From CAVPCY01 sp963770765 (GTDB lineage Bacteria; Actinomycetota; Coriobacteriia; Anaerosomatales; PHET01), in contig CAVYQS010000007.1 of assembly GCA_963770765.1 (NCBI GenBank), positions 248,001 through 312,000 on the forward strand: a DNA stretch of 64,000 nt. The letters run 5' to 3'. Every line of letters begins with the position of its first letter. The stretch's first letter is position 1. Positions 33,572-44,447 of the stretch are shown piece by piece. The notes under the pieces are model-generated. The model saw only the letters and a program-made list of their open reading frames with translations, was not told where the DNA came from and did not search any database. A program made the translations under genes and the position numbers.

Positions 33572-35013
33572 AGCACGCGACTCGCAAGCCGCGCCAGCGC
33601 GTTCCTGAAGCGGATCAGCCGACCCTGATCGTGAAGGTCGTCGGCCGTCACCGTCACACACTGCTCCAGGTCCTCCTCGAAGATCGCGTCCTGAGCGGCG
33701 GCGACGCCTTCGTCGTAGAAGAAGATCATGAGTTCGTCGTGGAGCATGAAGCTGCGGATGTCGAAGTTCGCCGTCCCAAGCGCGGCGATCTTGCCGTCGA
33801 TCGTGAGCCCCTTGCAGTGGAAGAAGCCCGCTGTGTACTGGTACGCCCTCCCGCTCGCGTGCGTCAGCGCGTGCAGATACGAGTGCCCGGCCCACCATGC
33901 GAACCTCTTGTCGGGACGGCCGGTCATCATGAACCGTACATCCACGCCAGCCAGCGACTGTGCCACCAGGGCGTCCATGACCCCTTGGTCGGGAACGAAG
34001 TACGGCGACTGCACGCGGACCCGGGTCTCGGCCGAGGAGATCGCCAAGACGAACGCCTGACGAATAGCCTCCCACTGCGACTCAGGACCCGAGACGGCCA
34101 GTTGCGACCACACCAGCTCAAGAGGGTCTACCGGATCGCACGTGGGGAAGTACCGTGCCGACATGAGATCCTCACCGGCGACCTCGTACCAGCGCTGGCA
34201 GAACAAGCGCTGCAGTTCGTGAACGAGTGGGCCGCCGAAGCGTACGTGGGTGTCGCGCCACCGCTCGAAGCGCGACCCACCGTCGATGTACTCGGCTCCC
34301 ATGTTCATCCCGCCGGTGTAGGCGACGGTGCCGTCCACGACGGCGATCTTGCGGTGGTTGCGATAGTTGAGCTTGTACCACTGGGCAGCATCGGCGTGGA
34401 CGTGCGCGCCCGCGGCCTTGAGCTGCCTGAGCTGCGACTTGCCGTACGGAAGCGAACCCACCCAATCGTAGAGGACGCGCACCTCCACGCCCTCGGCCAC
34501 CTTGGCGGCGAGCGCGTCACAGAAGCGAGCGGTGAGTTCGTCGTGCTCCCAGATGAAGTACTCGAGGTGCACGAAGCGCTCGGCCTGTTCGATATCGCGA
34601 AGCAGCCGGGCGAACTTCTCGGCACCTCCTCGGAAGATCTCGAGGTGCGCGCAGGGAAGCGGGCGCGTGCCGTTCTGCGTCTGGATCGCGCGGGAGACGC
34701 GGGCGGAGAGCGAGTCCTGAGCGATCGCGGCGGCGTCGGCCGCGTACTCTTCGTAGAGCGGTCTGACGATCCGGTGACCGCGCTCGAAGGCGGTCAGTCG
34801 CCGACGGTTGCGCTTCCCGATCTGCCGCCAGTTGCGGCCGAACAGGAAGTAGAGAACCACTCCCAGGCCGGGCAGAGAGAACAGCACGAGTGTCCATGCG
34901 ATGGTGGTCGACGGATCCCGCTCGTCGTAGATGAGCGAGAGCACGATTCCCAAGACGACGACGTAGAGCGCCGCCGCCAGCCACGCATAGAGTGATGCCG
35001 CCTCAAGACCCAT
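33568..35013 (-). CDS. cls: Cardiolipin synthase (phospholipase D type)
   Basis: This 481-residue enzyme has two N-terminal transmembrane helices (about 8-28 and 38-58) and two HKD active-site motifs: HRKIAVVD in NYRNHRKIAVVDGTVAYTGG near residue 217 and HCKGLTID in FFHCKGLTIDGKIAALGT near residue 400. It condenses two phosphatidylglycerol molecules, or phosphatidylglycerol and phosphatidylethanolamine, to cardiolipin at the cytoplasmic membrane. Length and spacing are normal. It stands alone, convergent with the epimerase gene and divergent from the rhlE helicase gene. Confidence 0.94.
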   Translation of the reverse strand: MGLEAASLYAWLAAALYVVVLGIVLSLIYDERDPSTTIAWTLVLFSLPGLGVVLYFLFGRNWRQIGKRNRRRLTAFERGHRIVRPLYEEYAADAAAIAQDSLSARVSRAIQTQNGTRPLPCAHLEIFRGGAEKFARLLRDIEQAERFVHLEYFIWEHDELTARFCDALAAKVAEGVEVRVLYDWVGSLPYGKSQLRQLKAAGAHVHADAAQWYKLNYRNHRKIAVVDGTVAYTGGMNMGAEYIDGGSRFERWRDTHVRFGGPLVHELQRLFCQRWYEVAGEDLMSARYFPTCDPVDPLELVWSQLAVSGPESQWEAIRQAFVLAISSAETRVRVQSPYFVPDQGVMDALVAQSLAGVDVRFMMTGRPDKRFAWWAGHSYLHALTHASGRAYQYTAGFFHCKGLTIDGKIAALGTANFDIRSFMLHDELMIFFYDEGVAAAQDAIFEEDLEQCVTVTADDLHDQGRLIRFRNALARLASRVL

Positions 35014-35084
35014 GTGACGAGTCTACCCGACCGGTCTGCCGGCTCGATGGGTCGCCCTCGCATGCACGAACCGGCTCGCACCCC

Positions 35085-35090
35085 TATAAT
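35085..35090 (+). promoter_or_regulatory. Perfect -10 element (TATAAT) giving a probably leaderless rhlE mRNA
   Basis: TATAAT is followed by only 6 nt before the ATG at 35097, and there is no ribosome-binding site between them. Transcription should begin at or next to the start codon. A -35 match is not apparent. Confidence 0.6.
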
Positions 35091-35096
35091 GGCCGC

Positions 35097-36314
<1,218 letters not shown>

Positions 36315-36356
36315 CGTCAGAGGTGCTGGGCCACTTCGCGCCTCAGTGAGACGACG

Positions 36357-38561
36357 CTACCACTTCACCGTGCGATAGCGGCCGGTCGAGGTCGTTGCAG
36401 CGTTCTGGACACTCGCCTTGGTGTACGCCACGAGCTTCCACCTGCCCCGCGAGGTGAAGCGCACCCTGGCGCTGTACGCTGTCTTCGTCGAGCTGACCTT
36501 CTTGAGCTTGGCCGTATAGGTCTTCTTGAGCACGTACCGCTTCTTGGAGGCGTCGTACTTGTACGCCTTGATCTTCACCGACGAGGAGCCGGGACGCGGC
36601 TTCAAGGTCCCCTTCGCGAGGAAGTAGCGGCCCTTGTAGACGCGGTTGGGTGCAGTGGGCGCGGTGAGGTAGGCCCTGGGCGTGACCGACTTCCAGCTGC
36701 TTGCCACGCCGAGCAGGGCATTGGGCGCCCCTGCGAACACAGCGCGGTAGACGGTCTTGCGTGTGGGCGACACGTACTTGATCCAGCGACCGTCGGGTTC
36801 CGTCCTCACGGTGCCCACGATGCTCCACGTCTTCGCACCCGCAGGCATGGCCTCGATGGTCACGTTCGCACCATCGACCGGGCCCACGCCCGGATTCCAC
36901 AGCTCGCCCACCAACTTGGCGGACTTCTTGTAGCCCACGGTGCTCGGGCCGGTGAGCGTGAGCTGGGTCTTGCGGTGCTGAGCGCAGGTGAGGGTGTACT
37001 CACCCGCGCCGCTCGTCGCGCGAACGTTCAGGTAGTAGGTGCCGGAGCCGCCCGCAGGGACCGTGTACTCGAGCATCTTGCCCCCTGAAGTGGACACGGT
37101 GGTGGCCGTCGCGAGCTCCTTCGATGAAACCGAGGTCTGGCCTGGCCCGAAGAGCCGGAGGGTGAATGCCGTCTCGCTGCTGGTGATCGCAGCCTTGATG
37201 ATGTCTCCGGCCCGTGCTCGCAGCGAGTACACGTCGTCGGTGTCGGCCGCCGCGTCCACATGGCCCTTGAAGTTGGGCCCGGGCAACGGTATGCCGGGAA
37301 TCTCGTCATCGGTGGCCGTGATCGCCGCAGTCACGGCACGATCCGCGCGTACGAGCCCGTCGCCGAACTCACTGTCCGGGCCAGCGCCCCCGAGGTCGTC
37401 TGCGGTGCTCGCGAGTGACTGGGCGACCATGTCGGCAGTCCACGTGGGAACGACCGAGAGCACCAACGCAGCCGCCCCCGCCACGTGGGGTGCGGCCATC
37501 GAAGTGCCGGTCCGCGACGCCACCGTGTTCGACTGAGGGCCGAGTGACCATATCGCTTGCCCTGGTGCCACCAGATCGAGATCCGGCCCTCCCTGCGAGA
37601 AGGGAGCGCGCGCATCGGCCTGGGTGGTCGCACCGACTGCGACCACGCCCGGGTAGCGAGCGGGATACGCGACGGTGGTCGTACCGTTGTTGCCCGCCGC
37701 GGCGACGATCAGACAGCCGCGCTGCCGCGCGTAGGCACAGGCATCTCTCACGGCGGTCTGATCGACGTCGGTGGTCAGCGACATGTTGATCACATCGACG
37801 CCGAGGTCGGCCGCGTGCCTGATGCCGTCGACTACGGCTAGAACGTCACCGTTGCCCCGTGCGTCGAGCACCCGGATCGGAAGGATGGTGATCGCCGGCG
37901 CGACGCCTGCGACGCCCATGGCGTTGTTCGTCGCGGCGGCGATGATGCCGGCGACGTGAGTGCCGTGCCCGTTCTGGTCATCGGCCACTTCATCGCCATC
38001 GACGAAATCCCGGTCGTTCGCGGTGTCGATATGGATCGGGCGGTCCACATGTCCGAAGTTGAGCCCCGTGTCGATCACGGCGACTCGCACGGAAGGCACG
38101 CCGATGGTCGTGTCCCTCACCGCCGGGAGGCCGATGCGCGGTAGCCCCCACTGGCTCGGGTACTCCGGGTCGTTGGGTGCGCTCGCTATCGTGAAACCGT
38201 GCTCCGGCTCTGCGTACTCGATGCCGGGCAGGTCGGCGATGACCTGAGCGAACTGCTCGGCACCGTCGCCCGCGGGGGGCTCGATCGCCACTGCGGAGAG
38301 TCCCTCCGACGTCCGCTCCACCGTTCCCCCGAGCCGCTCGACGACGTCGACGACTTCAGACTCGAGCGCGGGATCGAAGCCGATCACCACCCGCCCGGTC
38401 CGCACCCCTGCGTCAGGTGCGGCAACCGGAGCCATCGCCGCGACGGGCGACGGGGTTTCCGAGGCGACGGCCGACGCACGAGGCGGCGTTCCGCCCACGG
38501 CGGCGAACGCCACCGCGAAGGCGACGACAGCATGTACCACAGTGCGCACGAGTCTCTCCAT
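36357..38561 (-). CDS. Secreted S8 (subtilisin-like) peptidase with PPC and Ig-like C-terminal domains
   Basis: This 734-residue protein has a signal peptide (about 1-32), an I9-like inhibitory propeptide (about 55-125), and an S8 catalytic domain (about 130-420) with the Asp in VAVIDTGLN, the His in NGHGTHVAGI and the Ser in GTSMAAPHVAG. A DDEIPGIPLP linker leads to a PPC domain (about 425-535) and two basic, beta-rich repeats starting at LTGPSTVGYKKSAKLVGEL, ending in STGRYRTVKW. It should be exported and autoprocessed, and may stay on the cell surface through the basic repeats. It is 47 bp after the PPC-protein gene and shares its C-terminal architecture. Confidence 0.92.
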   Translation of the reverse strand: MERLVRTVVHAVVAFAVAFAAVGGTPPRASAVASETPSPVAAMAPVAAPDAGVRTGRVVIGFDPALESEVVDVVERLGGTVERTSEGLSAVAIEPPAGDGAEQFAQVIADLPGIEYAEPEHGFTIASAPNDPEYPSQWGLPRIGLPAVRDTTIGVPSVRVAVIDTGLNFGHVDRPIHIDTANDRDFVDGDEVADDQNGHGTHVAGIIAAATNNAMGVAGVAPAITILPIRVLDARGNGDVLAVVDGIRHAADLGVDVINMSLTTDVDQTAVRDACAYARQRGCLIVAAAGNNGTTTVAYPARYPGVVAVGATTQADARAPFSQGGPDLDLVAPGQAIWSLGPQSNTVASRTGTSMAAPHVAGAAALVLSVVPTWTADMVAQSLASTADDLGGAGPDSEFGDGLVRADRAVTAAITATDDEIPGIPLPGPNFKGHVDAAADTDDVYSLRARAGDIIKAAITSSETAFTLRLFGPGQTSVSSKELATATTVSTSGGKMLEYTVPAGGSGTYYLNVRATSGAGEYTLTCAQHRKTQLTLTGPSTVGYKKSAKLVGELWNPGVGPVDGANVTIEAMPAGAKTWSIVGTVRTEPDGRWIKYVSPTRKTVYRAVFAGAPNALLGVASSWKSVTPRAYLTAPTAPNRVYKGRYFLAKGTLKPRPGSSSVKIKAYKYDASKKRYVLKKTYTAKLKKVSSTKTAYSARVRFTSRGRWKLVAYTKASVQNAATTSTGRYRTVKW

Positions 38562-38608
38562 GGGGCTGCGTCAGAGCGAGCACCGCGCCAACGGCCCGCT
38601 GGTGCACC

Positions 38609-39712
38609 CTACTTGACGGTGATGTAGCGCACCCCGCTCGACGTCGCGGCGTGCAGGGAGTCGCCCGGCGCGCTGGCGACCACTTTCCATCTACCCCGCT
38701 TGGGCAGTCTGACCCGCGCCTTGTACTTCGAAGCCTTGCCCCACTTCGTGGACGAGTGGTTCGAGTTGACGGCTTTGACGCGGACGACGCTCGATCCCTT
38801 GCTGAAGGTGAGCGTCACCGTCTTCGAACCCGACTTGTGCCGGGGGGCCAGGTAGCCGTAGGCGGCGAAGGTGGCGCCGCGCCTCACGGAAGAAGGCACG
38901 TGCGGCGAACCCAGCCTCACTCGGGGTGTGATCGTCATCGGCGAGCCGAAACGCCACCCCCGGTCCTCGGAAGGCCAGATGATGACACGGTACTGCGTCT
39001 TCTTGGTGGGCTTCACCGCGTGGCTGAACCGGCCCCCGGCCCTCGTGAGCGTCTTGGGGACATACGCCGCCGTGTCGAAGTTGAGGTCCTTCCACGAGCT
39101 CGTGCCCGCTGCCTTCGACTGCACGAGTACGCGCGCGCCCTCAAGAGGCTGCCCGTTGAGGGTCGCGGTACCCACGATGCTGGCCGTCTTGTTCCAGCCG
39201 ACGACCGAGGGGCCCCTGACGGCGAGCCCAGGTGAGGGCAGGGCCGATATGCGGTACGTCAGCTGGTAGGTGCCCTTGCTGGTCGTCGCGGTGTCGAGCG
39301 GATTGAACACGTGGAGGTAGTAGGTGCCGGTGTTCCTCGCCGGATACCAGAACGCCTCGGTCGATGAACCGGGGTCCTGTGAGGACTGCACGACTCTGCT
39401 GTGCGGGGAGTCGACGAGAACGCTCGTGCTCGATGGCCCCCACAGCCACAGGTCGAACTGACTGCCCGCCTGTCCGGTCATCGAGACCTCGAGTTTCTCG
39501 TTGACCTTGAGCGGCACGGAGTAGACGTCGTCGAAGTCGATGTGGTCGTCGAGCGCGCCGGTGACCGGGGAGGCCGGAAGGGGAACGCCCGGTATGTCGT
39601 CGTCGCCCGCGCCGATCGCCGATACCACGCCCAGCGCGGCCGCGGCCAGGAGGATCACGCCGAGGACTCCTGCGGCGAAGAACCATCTGCTTCTGCTCGG
39701 AGGGCGGCTCAC
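38609..39712 (-). CDS. Membrane-anchored PPC-domain surface protein
   Basis: This 367-residue protein has one N-terminal transmembrane helix (about 10-33), then a DDDIPGVPLP linker and a PPC domain (about 45-155) with SGSGTY-like AFWYPARNTGTYYLHVF. After it comes a repeat region beginning LAVRGPSVVGWNKTASIVGT and a basic C-terminal repeat ending ATSSGVRYITVK. The linker, PPC and both repeats align with the neighbouring subtilase, so the two arose by duplication with loss or gain of the catalytic domain. A role in protein-protein contact or cell-wall binding is an inference. It is upstream of the subtilase in the same operon. Confidence 0.8.
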   Translation of the reverse strand: MSRPPSRSRWFFAAGVLGVILLAAAALGVVSAIGAGDDDIPGVPLPASPVTGALDDHIDFDDVYSVPLKVNEKLEVSMTGQAGSQFDLWLWGPSSTSVLVDSPHSRVVQSSQDPGSSTEAFWYPARNTGTYYLHVFNPLDTATTSKGTYQLTYRISALPSPGLAVRGPSVVGWNKTASIVGTATLNGQPLEGARVLVQSKAAGTSSWKDLNFDTAAYVPKTLTRAGGRFSHAVKPTKKTQYRVIIWPSEDRGWRFGSPMTITPRVRLGSPHVPSSVRRGATFAAYGYLAPRHKSGSKTVTLTFSKGSSVVRVKAVNSNHSSTKWGKASKYKARVRLPKRGRWKVVASAPGDSLHAATSSGVRYITVK

Positions 39713-39827
39713 CCTGGGCTCCTGATCGGTAGGCGGAACTGCTTCTACACTCTATCATCGGCACACCGGCGACCCTCCCGCACACACCGTCGCGACTGGC
39801 GGCCGCAGGCCGGAACCGCACGCGCTG

Positions 39828-39833
39828 TACACT
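39828..39833 (+). promoter_or_regulatory. -10 element (TACACT) before the DUF2064 glycosyltransferase gene
   Basis: TACACT is followed by 7 nt and then the in-frame GTG at 39841, the same spacing as at 2236 and close to that at 35085. The surrounding 128 bp (39713-39840) also hold the divergent promoter of the PPC-protein gene, with TAGAGT at 39748-39753 on the minus strand as a candidate. Confidence 0.4.
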
Positions 39834-39840
39834 CGATGAC

Positions 39841-40596
39841 GTGCCGCCCCTCCGCTTCGTGCAGTCTTCCCACGGTCAGGACACGGATCACATGAGTGCA
39901 CCACCGGCGACCATCGTGATGCTCGTGCGCTATCCCCGCCGCGGGGAGGTCAAGCAGCGCATAGGCTCGGTCCTCGGTGACGATGTCGCCGTCGACCTTC
40001 ATGACCGACTCGCGCGCCACGCGGTGGGGGTCGCGCTGGAGCTGAAGCGCTCGCATGATGCGCGTGTCGAGGTCCGCTGCGATGCGGCCTTCGCGGGGGC
40101 GGCTCGGGAGTGGCTGGGGCCCGGACCTCGCTATCGCTACCTCGGTGACGGCGATCGCGAGGAGCGGATCGTGCTCGCCTTCTCGCGCACGTTCGCGAGC
40201 GCCAAGAGCAAGGTCGTGGTGATCGGCAGCGACTGCGCGGCGCTCACAGCCACCCATCTGCGCACTGCGCTCGCCCGACTCGACGAGGCCGACTGTGTCA
40301 TCGGCCCCTCGACCGGCGGGGGCTACTACCTTCTGGGCTTGGCACCGACCGCCCGCGGGAAGGCCGTGCCCTCACTGTTCAAGGACATCCCGTGGGGCAC
40401 ACCCGAGGTGCTGGTTCAGACGCTTCACACGGCCGGCAACAGGGGGCTCGCGGTATCCCTTCTTGACGAGCTGACCGTGGTGGACGCACCTGAGGACATC
40501 GAAGCCGCCGAGAGGATCCTTCTCGAGGCGCACCCGGTGTCGCCGTCGGCTGCGGCGTCACGCGGATGGCGCCGGTGGCTCGGAGGGCGGGCCTGA
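39841..40596 (+). CDS. TIGR04282/DUF2064-family glycosyltransferase
   Basis: This protein has 251 residues if translation starts at the leaderless GTG (39841), or 234 from the ATG at 39892, which lines up with family N termini (PATIVMLVRYPRRGEVKQRIG). Other motifs are VVVIGSDCAALTATHL, where the SDC replaces the usual DxD-like element, and VIGPSTGGGYYLLGL, the family signature. These proteins have a nucleotidyltransferase/GT-A fold and are related to MobA-like enzymes; their sugar donors are unknown. It is followed 30 bp later by the AlkD-like gene. Confidence 0.8.
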   Translation: MPPLRFVQSSHGQDTDHMSAPPATIVMLVRYPRRGEVKQRIGSVLGDDVAVDLHDRLARHAVGVALELKRSHDARVEVRCDAAFAGAAREWLGPGPRYRYLGDGDREERIVLAFSRTFASAKSKVVVIGSDCAALTATHLRTALARLDEADCVIGPSTGGGYYLLGLAPTARGKAVPSLFKDIPWGTPEVLVQTLHTAGNRGLAVSLLDELTVVDAPEDIEAAERILLEAHPVSPSAAASRGWRRWLGGRA

Positions 40597-40626
40597 GGGG
40601 TGCACCGCCAGGGGCATACACAACCA

Positions 40627-41364
40627 ATGGACCTGAACTCGAACACCGCACCCGCCGACGTCGCCGAGACGATCCTGAACGACCTGCGAGCCCAGGCGAA
40701 CCCCGACAACGTGGCGGGGATGCGGCGCTACGGCATCAACCCGAGCGGCACGCTCGGGGTGACCATCCCGGGGTTGCGCGCCATCGCCAAGGAGCTACGC
40801 CCGCTGCGGCGTTCCGATCCCGACTTCGTTCACCGGCTCGCCGCTGAACTGTGGGCCTCGGGAGTGCACGAAGCCAGGATGCTCGCGGGCTTCATCGACA
40901 TCCCGGAACTCGTGACGCCGCAGCAAGCCGATGCCTGGGTCGGGGACATCGACTCGTGGGACGTGTGCGACCAGCTGCAAGGGCTGTTCGTACCGACTCC
41001 CTTCGCCTACGACAAGGCGGTGGAGTGGGCGGGCCGCGACGAGACGTTCGTCAAGCGTGCCGGATTCGTACTGATGTGCGCGCTTGCGGTCCACGACAAG
41101 AAGGCCCCCGACGATCGTCTCATCGCCTTTCTGCCGCTGACGGCGCGCGAGGCCACCGACGATCGCAACTTCGTGAAGAAGGCCGTCAACTGGGCGTTGC
41201 GCCAGATCGGGAAGCGCTCCGCCACGTGCAACGCCGCTGCCATCGACACCGCTGAGGGTATCCTTCGCGATCACCCGGAGTCGAAGTCGGCGCGCTGGGT
41301 CGCGCGCGATGCCCTGCGCGAGCTGAGAAGCGAGCCGGTTCGTCGCCGGCTCGGCATCGGCTGA
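40627..41364 (+). CDS. AlkD-like DNA alkylation repair protein
   Basis: This 245-residue protein is made of helical HEAT-like repeats and matches the DNA alkylation repair (AlkD-type) family. It shows NPSGTLGVTIPGLRAIAKEL, a WASGVHEARMLAGFI helix, DSWDVCDQL, and FVKKAVNWALRQIGKRS with the conserved basic face that contacts DNA. AlkD excises 3- and 7-alkylpurines without base flipping. A GTG at 40600 is a possible earlier start; the ATG fits the family better, though its AGGGG site is 13 nt away. It may be co-transcribed with the upstream glycosyltransferase gene. Confidence 0.85.
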   Translation: MDLNSNTAPADVAETILNDLRAQANPDNVAGMRRYGINPSGTLGVTIPGLRAIAKELRPLRRSDPDFVHRLAAELWASGVHEARMLAGFIDIPELVTPQQADAWVGDIDSWDVCDQLQGLFVPTPFAYDKAVEWAGRDETFVKRAGFVLMCALAVHDKKAPDDRLIAFLPLTAREATDDRNFVKKAVNWALRQIGKRSATCNAAAIDTAEGILRDHPESKSARWVARDALRELRSEPVRRRLGIG

Positions 41365-41384
41365 GGCCTGCGACCGCCTGAGCG

Positions 41385-41855
41385 CTATCTGCGCAGTGTG
41401 GCTGCGATGCGCGCCGGCTGCGACAGCAGCGCAAGCGCATCGAGGACGGACACGGTGACGATGTCGGCCGCTGCGAGCGCTGCTGCCGACGCCCCCTCTC
41501 CTCCGACCACCGCGATGCCGAGCGCCGCGTCTTCGAGCATCAGCGCATCGTTCGCTCCGTTGCCCACGGCGACGACACCCGATGCGCCCAGTTCGCGCAC
41601 GAACTCGAGCTTCTGTTCGGACTCTCTCCCCGCGCCGATGACGTGAACGTCGATCCCCAACACCTCGCGCAGCCGCGAGGCCGTTCCGTGAGTGTCGGCG
41701 GTGACCGCGACCACATGAATCGCGGCACCGAGGGCCTCGACCGCCTCGGCGACGCCGCGCGCGAGCACCCCGCCCACCGCGATCGTCCCGTTCACGTCGA
41801 GCACGAGATGCTCCAGCAGCAGCCGGCGGTGCCCCGGTACGTCGATGTCGATCAT
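41385..41855 (-). CDS. Small HAD-family hydrolase (soluble P-type-ATPase-like, COG4087)
   Basis: This 156-residue protein resembles the soluble P-type-ATPase-like HAD group. Motif I is DVNGTIAVGG, so the second aspartate of the usual DxD is an asparagine. Motif II is VTADTHGTA and motif IV VAVGNGANDALML. It lacks a cap domain. Proteins of this kind are small phosphatases of unknown substrate. The ATG at 41855 is preceded by AAGGAG at 5 nt; a longer upstream frame is unsupported. Confidence 0.82.
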   Translation of the reverse strand: MIDIDVPGHRRLLLEHLVLDVNGTIAVGGVLARGVAEAVEALGAAIHVVAVTADTHGTASRLREVLGIDVHVIGAGRESEQKLEFVRELGASGVVAVGNGANDALMLEDAALGIAVVGGEGASAAALAAADIVTVSVLDALALLSQPARIAATLRR

Positions 41856-41929
41856 GGTTGCTCCTTGGTCGAGGCGGATTACGAGTGCGCATCCACGATC
41901 ATGCACAGACTATGTCCCCGAAAGCCCCG

Positions 41930-44447
41930 CTACTCGTAGTGCAGGGCCGCGACGATGTCGAGCTTCGCGGCGGTGCGAGACGGCACGATCGCAGCGAGCA
42001 GCGAGAAACCGAATCCGACCACGACGCCGGCCACGATCCCACCTGTCGGGAAGTAGTACGGCATCTTGAAGCCGATGTTGTTCATCGCCTCGACCATCGC
42101 GTAGCCCAAGGTGATGCCCGAGATCACCCCGAACGTGACGCCCACCCCTGCCAGCAGCAGCGCCTCGGCCATGACCATGCGGCGGATCTGCCCGCGGGTC
42201 GACCCCACCGCGCGCAGCATCCCGATCTCACGCGTCCGCGAGATGACACTCATCGCGAGGTTGTTGAGCAGGGCCAGCAGGGTGGGAATCGCAAGGACGA
42301 TCACGAGCCCGTACATCCCGATCATCGTCTGGGCGAGGGTCTGCGCCTGTGCCTCCCTGAACGAGGTGGTGTCGTAGAGCGTGAGCTGCGGGTAGTCGGC
42401 CACGAGCTTCGAGAGCTGCCGGTTCAGTGCGGCCGGATCGGCCCCGGGCGTCATGTTGGCCAGGGCCGCCGCGTTGTTCTCGGTGCCGAAGTCCTCCTTC
42501 ATGCGCTCCTGCGAGATGTAGATCGTCGCGAGCTTGGCGTTCAGATAGTCCGAGCCGATCGCGATGACCTCGTAGGGCTTCTCTCCGTTGACGGTGGTCA
42601 CGCTGACACGCTGCCCCACGGTGAGCCCGTTCTGCGCCGCGAAGATGCCGTTCGCGATCAGACCGCGGCCGTTCGAGAGCTGCTGGATGTCCGACGTCTT
42701 GCCGTCTCCGGAGAACTCGAACGTCGCCACTTTGGGATAGCTCGCCGGATCGATACCGATCACCTGAGTCGCCACACCGTCGACGAGCCCCTTGGCGATT
42801 CGCAGCGTCGCCACCGAGTCGATACCGGAAGTCGAGCCGATCTCGGCGACGAGCTCGTTGCTCGCGCCGACGTTGCCGCCGCCCAGCAGCAGGTTGGTGG
42901 GCAGCAAGACGAAGTCGGCGCCCGCGACGCTCTTGTCCACGTAGTTCAGGAAGCCGCCCGTGAGCGACGTCATGACGCCGAGCAACGCGATGATGATGGA
43001 CAGCGAGATCATCACCGCGGCAGCGGTCGTGGCCGCTCGGCTGGGCTGGCGCTGCATGTTGGAGCGGGCGATCTCACCCTCCGAGCGAAACACGAGGTCG
43101 ACCAGCCACGCGAAGGCGTTGCTGATGGGCGCCACAAGCTCCGGAGCGACCAGGATGAGCCCCACGAGTACGCCCACCGAGCCCGCACCGACCGCCGTGG
43201 CGTTGCCCGAGAACATGGCAACCCCACTCGCGACGAGCATCGCCATACCCACAAGTGCCCGGCGACCGCGCTGCCGCTCCTCGACCTCACCGATCTGTGG
43301 TCGTAGCGCCTCGAGTGGGGTGATGCGCGAGGCGGCGAGCGCGGGTGACAGCGCGCCCGAGAACGGTGACTCCGATTCCCAGCACGATCGCGGTGATCAG
43401 CGAGGAGAGCTGGAACTGGGGCGCCCCCACTTGGATGTTGATGATGCTCTCGTAGAGCGGGTTGAGGGCGGCGATCAGCCCGTAAGCCAAAGCAGCGCCG
43501 AGTGCCAACCCGAGCGCGGTCCCCAGCACGCCCTGAATGAGCGACTCGACCAAGAAGATGTTGAGTATCGTGCGACGGCGTGCGCCGACCGCTCGCAGCA
43601 TGCCGATGTCGTGACGCCGCTCGGCGACCACGGTGCGGAAGGTGTTCAGGATGATGAACCCGCCCATGGCCAGGGCGAAGACACCGAACATGTTGAAGAT
43701 GAACTCGGAGACCTCCAGCGAGGACAGCAGCTCGCTGCCGGCCTCGATTCCGCCCACCGAGTACTCAGAACCGAGCTGTCGGCGCACGCGCGCCTCGACG
43801 AGCGCCCTGTCCGCGCCGTTCACGAAGGTCGCCTCGATGTCGCTGACCCGGTTTGCTTCACCGAACATCAGCTGCGCGTCTTGGAGCGGCACGTAGGCCT
43901 CTTGGGTCCCCGCAGCGGCGACCGTGTCGAGGATGCCCACGATGCGCATGCGGCGGATCCCCCTCGCCGAGGGAATCTCGATGAAGCCCCCCACTCGAGC
44001 TCCGAGTTCGTTCGCCAGACTCGCCCCCAGCGCGGTCACGCCTCGGTCGCCCGAGTCGAGCATCCTGCCCTCGGCCACGGGGAAGTGGCGGACCTTCTCG
44101 GCAGTGCGCGGCTGAACTCCCACCACCTGGATGCTGCTCACGGCCGAGGTCCGCGGCATGCCCACCGGACGGCGAAGCACCGGCGCCGCGGCCTTGATGC
44201 CCTCGACTCCGGACACCTCGTCGGCGACCGACCCGTCGAAGCTGGAGCCGCTCGCGCTGGTGATCGTCAGGTCGACCTGCCCCGCGCTCGCGAAGAAGAC
44301 CTGTGTGAACGCCTCCTTCATCGTGGGAAGCAGCGCCCCCAGCCCGAAGATGACCGAGACACCGAAGACCACGGCCATCGTGGTGAGTGCAGCGCGCAGC
44401 TTGCGGCCCCACAGGTAGCGCCAGGCGAGTGTGAACGAGATGCTCAC
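41930..44447 (-). pseudogene. FtsX/MacB-type ABC exporter permease, interrupted by one apparent +1 frameshift
   Basis: Two adjacent frames, one of 386 residues starting at 44447 and one continuing to 41930, belong to a single permease. The first ends in LGIGVTVLGRAV and runs out of frame; deleting one C of the CCC run near 43357 restores VTVLGALSPALAASRITPLE leading straight into the second part. The corrected protein has 838 residues with two FtsX domains, about eight transmembrane helices and two extracytoplasmic loops, the layout of a full MacB/LolC-like double permease. Its ATG overlaps the stop of the ATPase gene. It should export a lipid, peptide or drug with the adjacent ATPase. Sequence error is likely. 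Confidence 0.85.

Noticed and set aside
33085..34995. A 636-codon plus-strand open frame
   Set aside because: It is in another frame over the epimerase gene and antisense to cls, whose HKD motifs are intact.
43253..43286. Separate second permease gene starting at MGMAMLV near 43252
   Set aside because: The start lies inside a conserved FtsX linker and follows from the single-base insertion; it is the second half of one protein.
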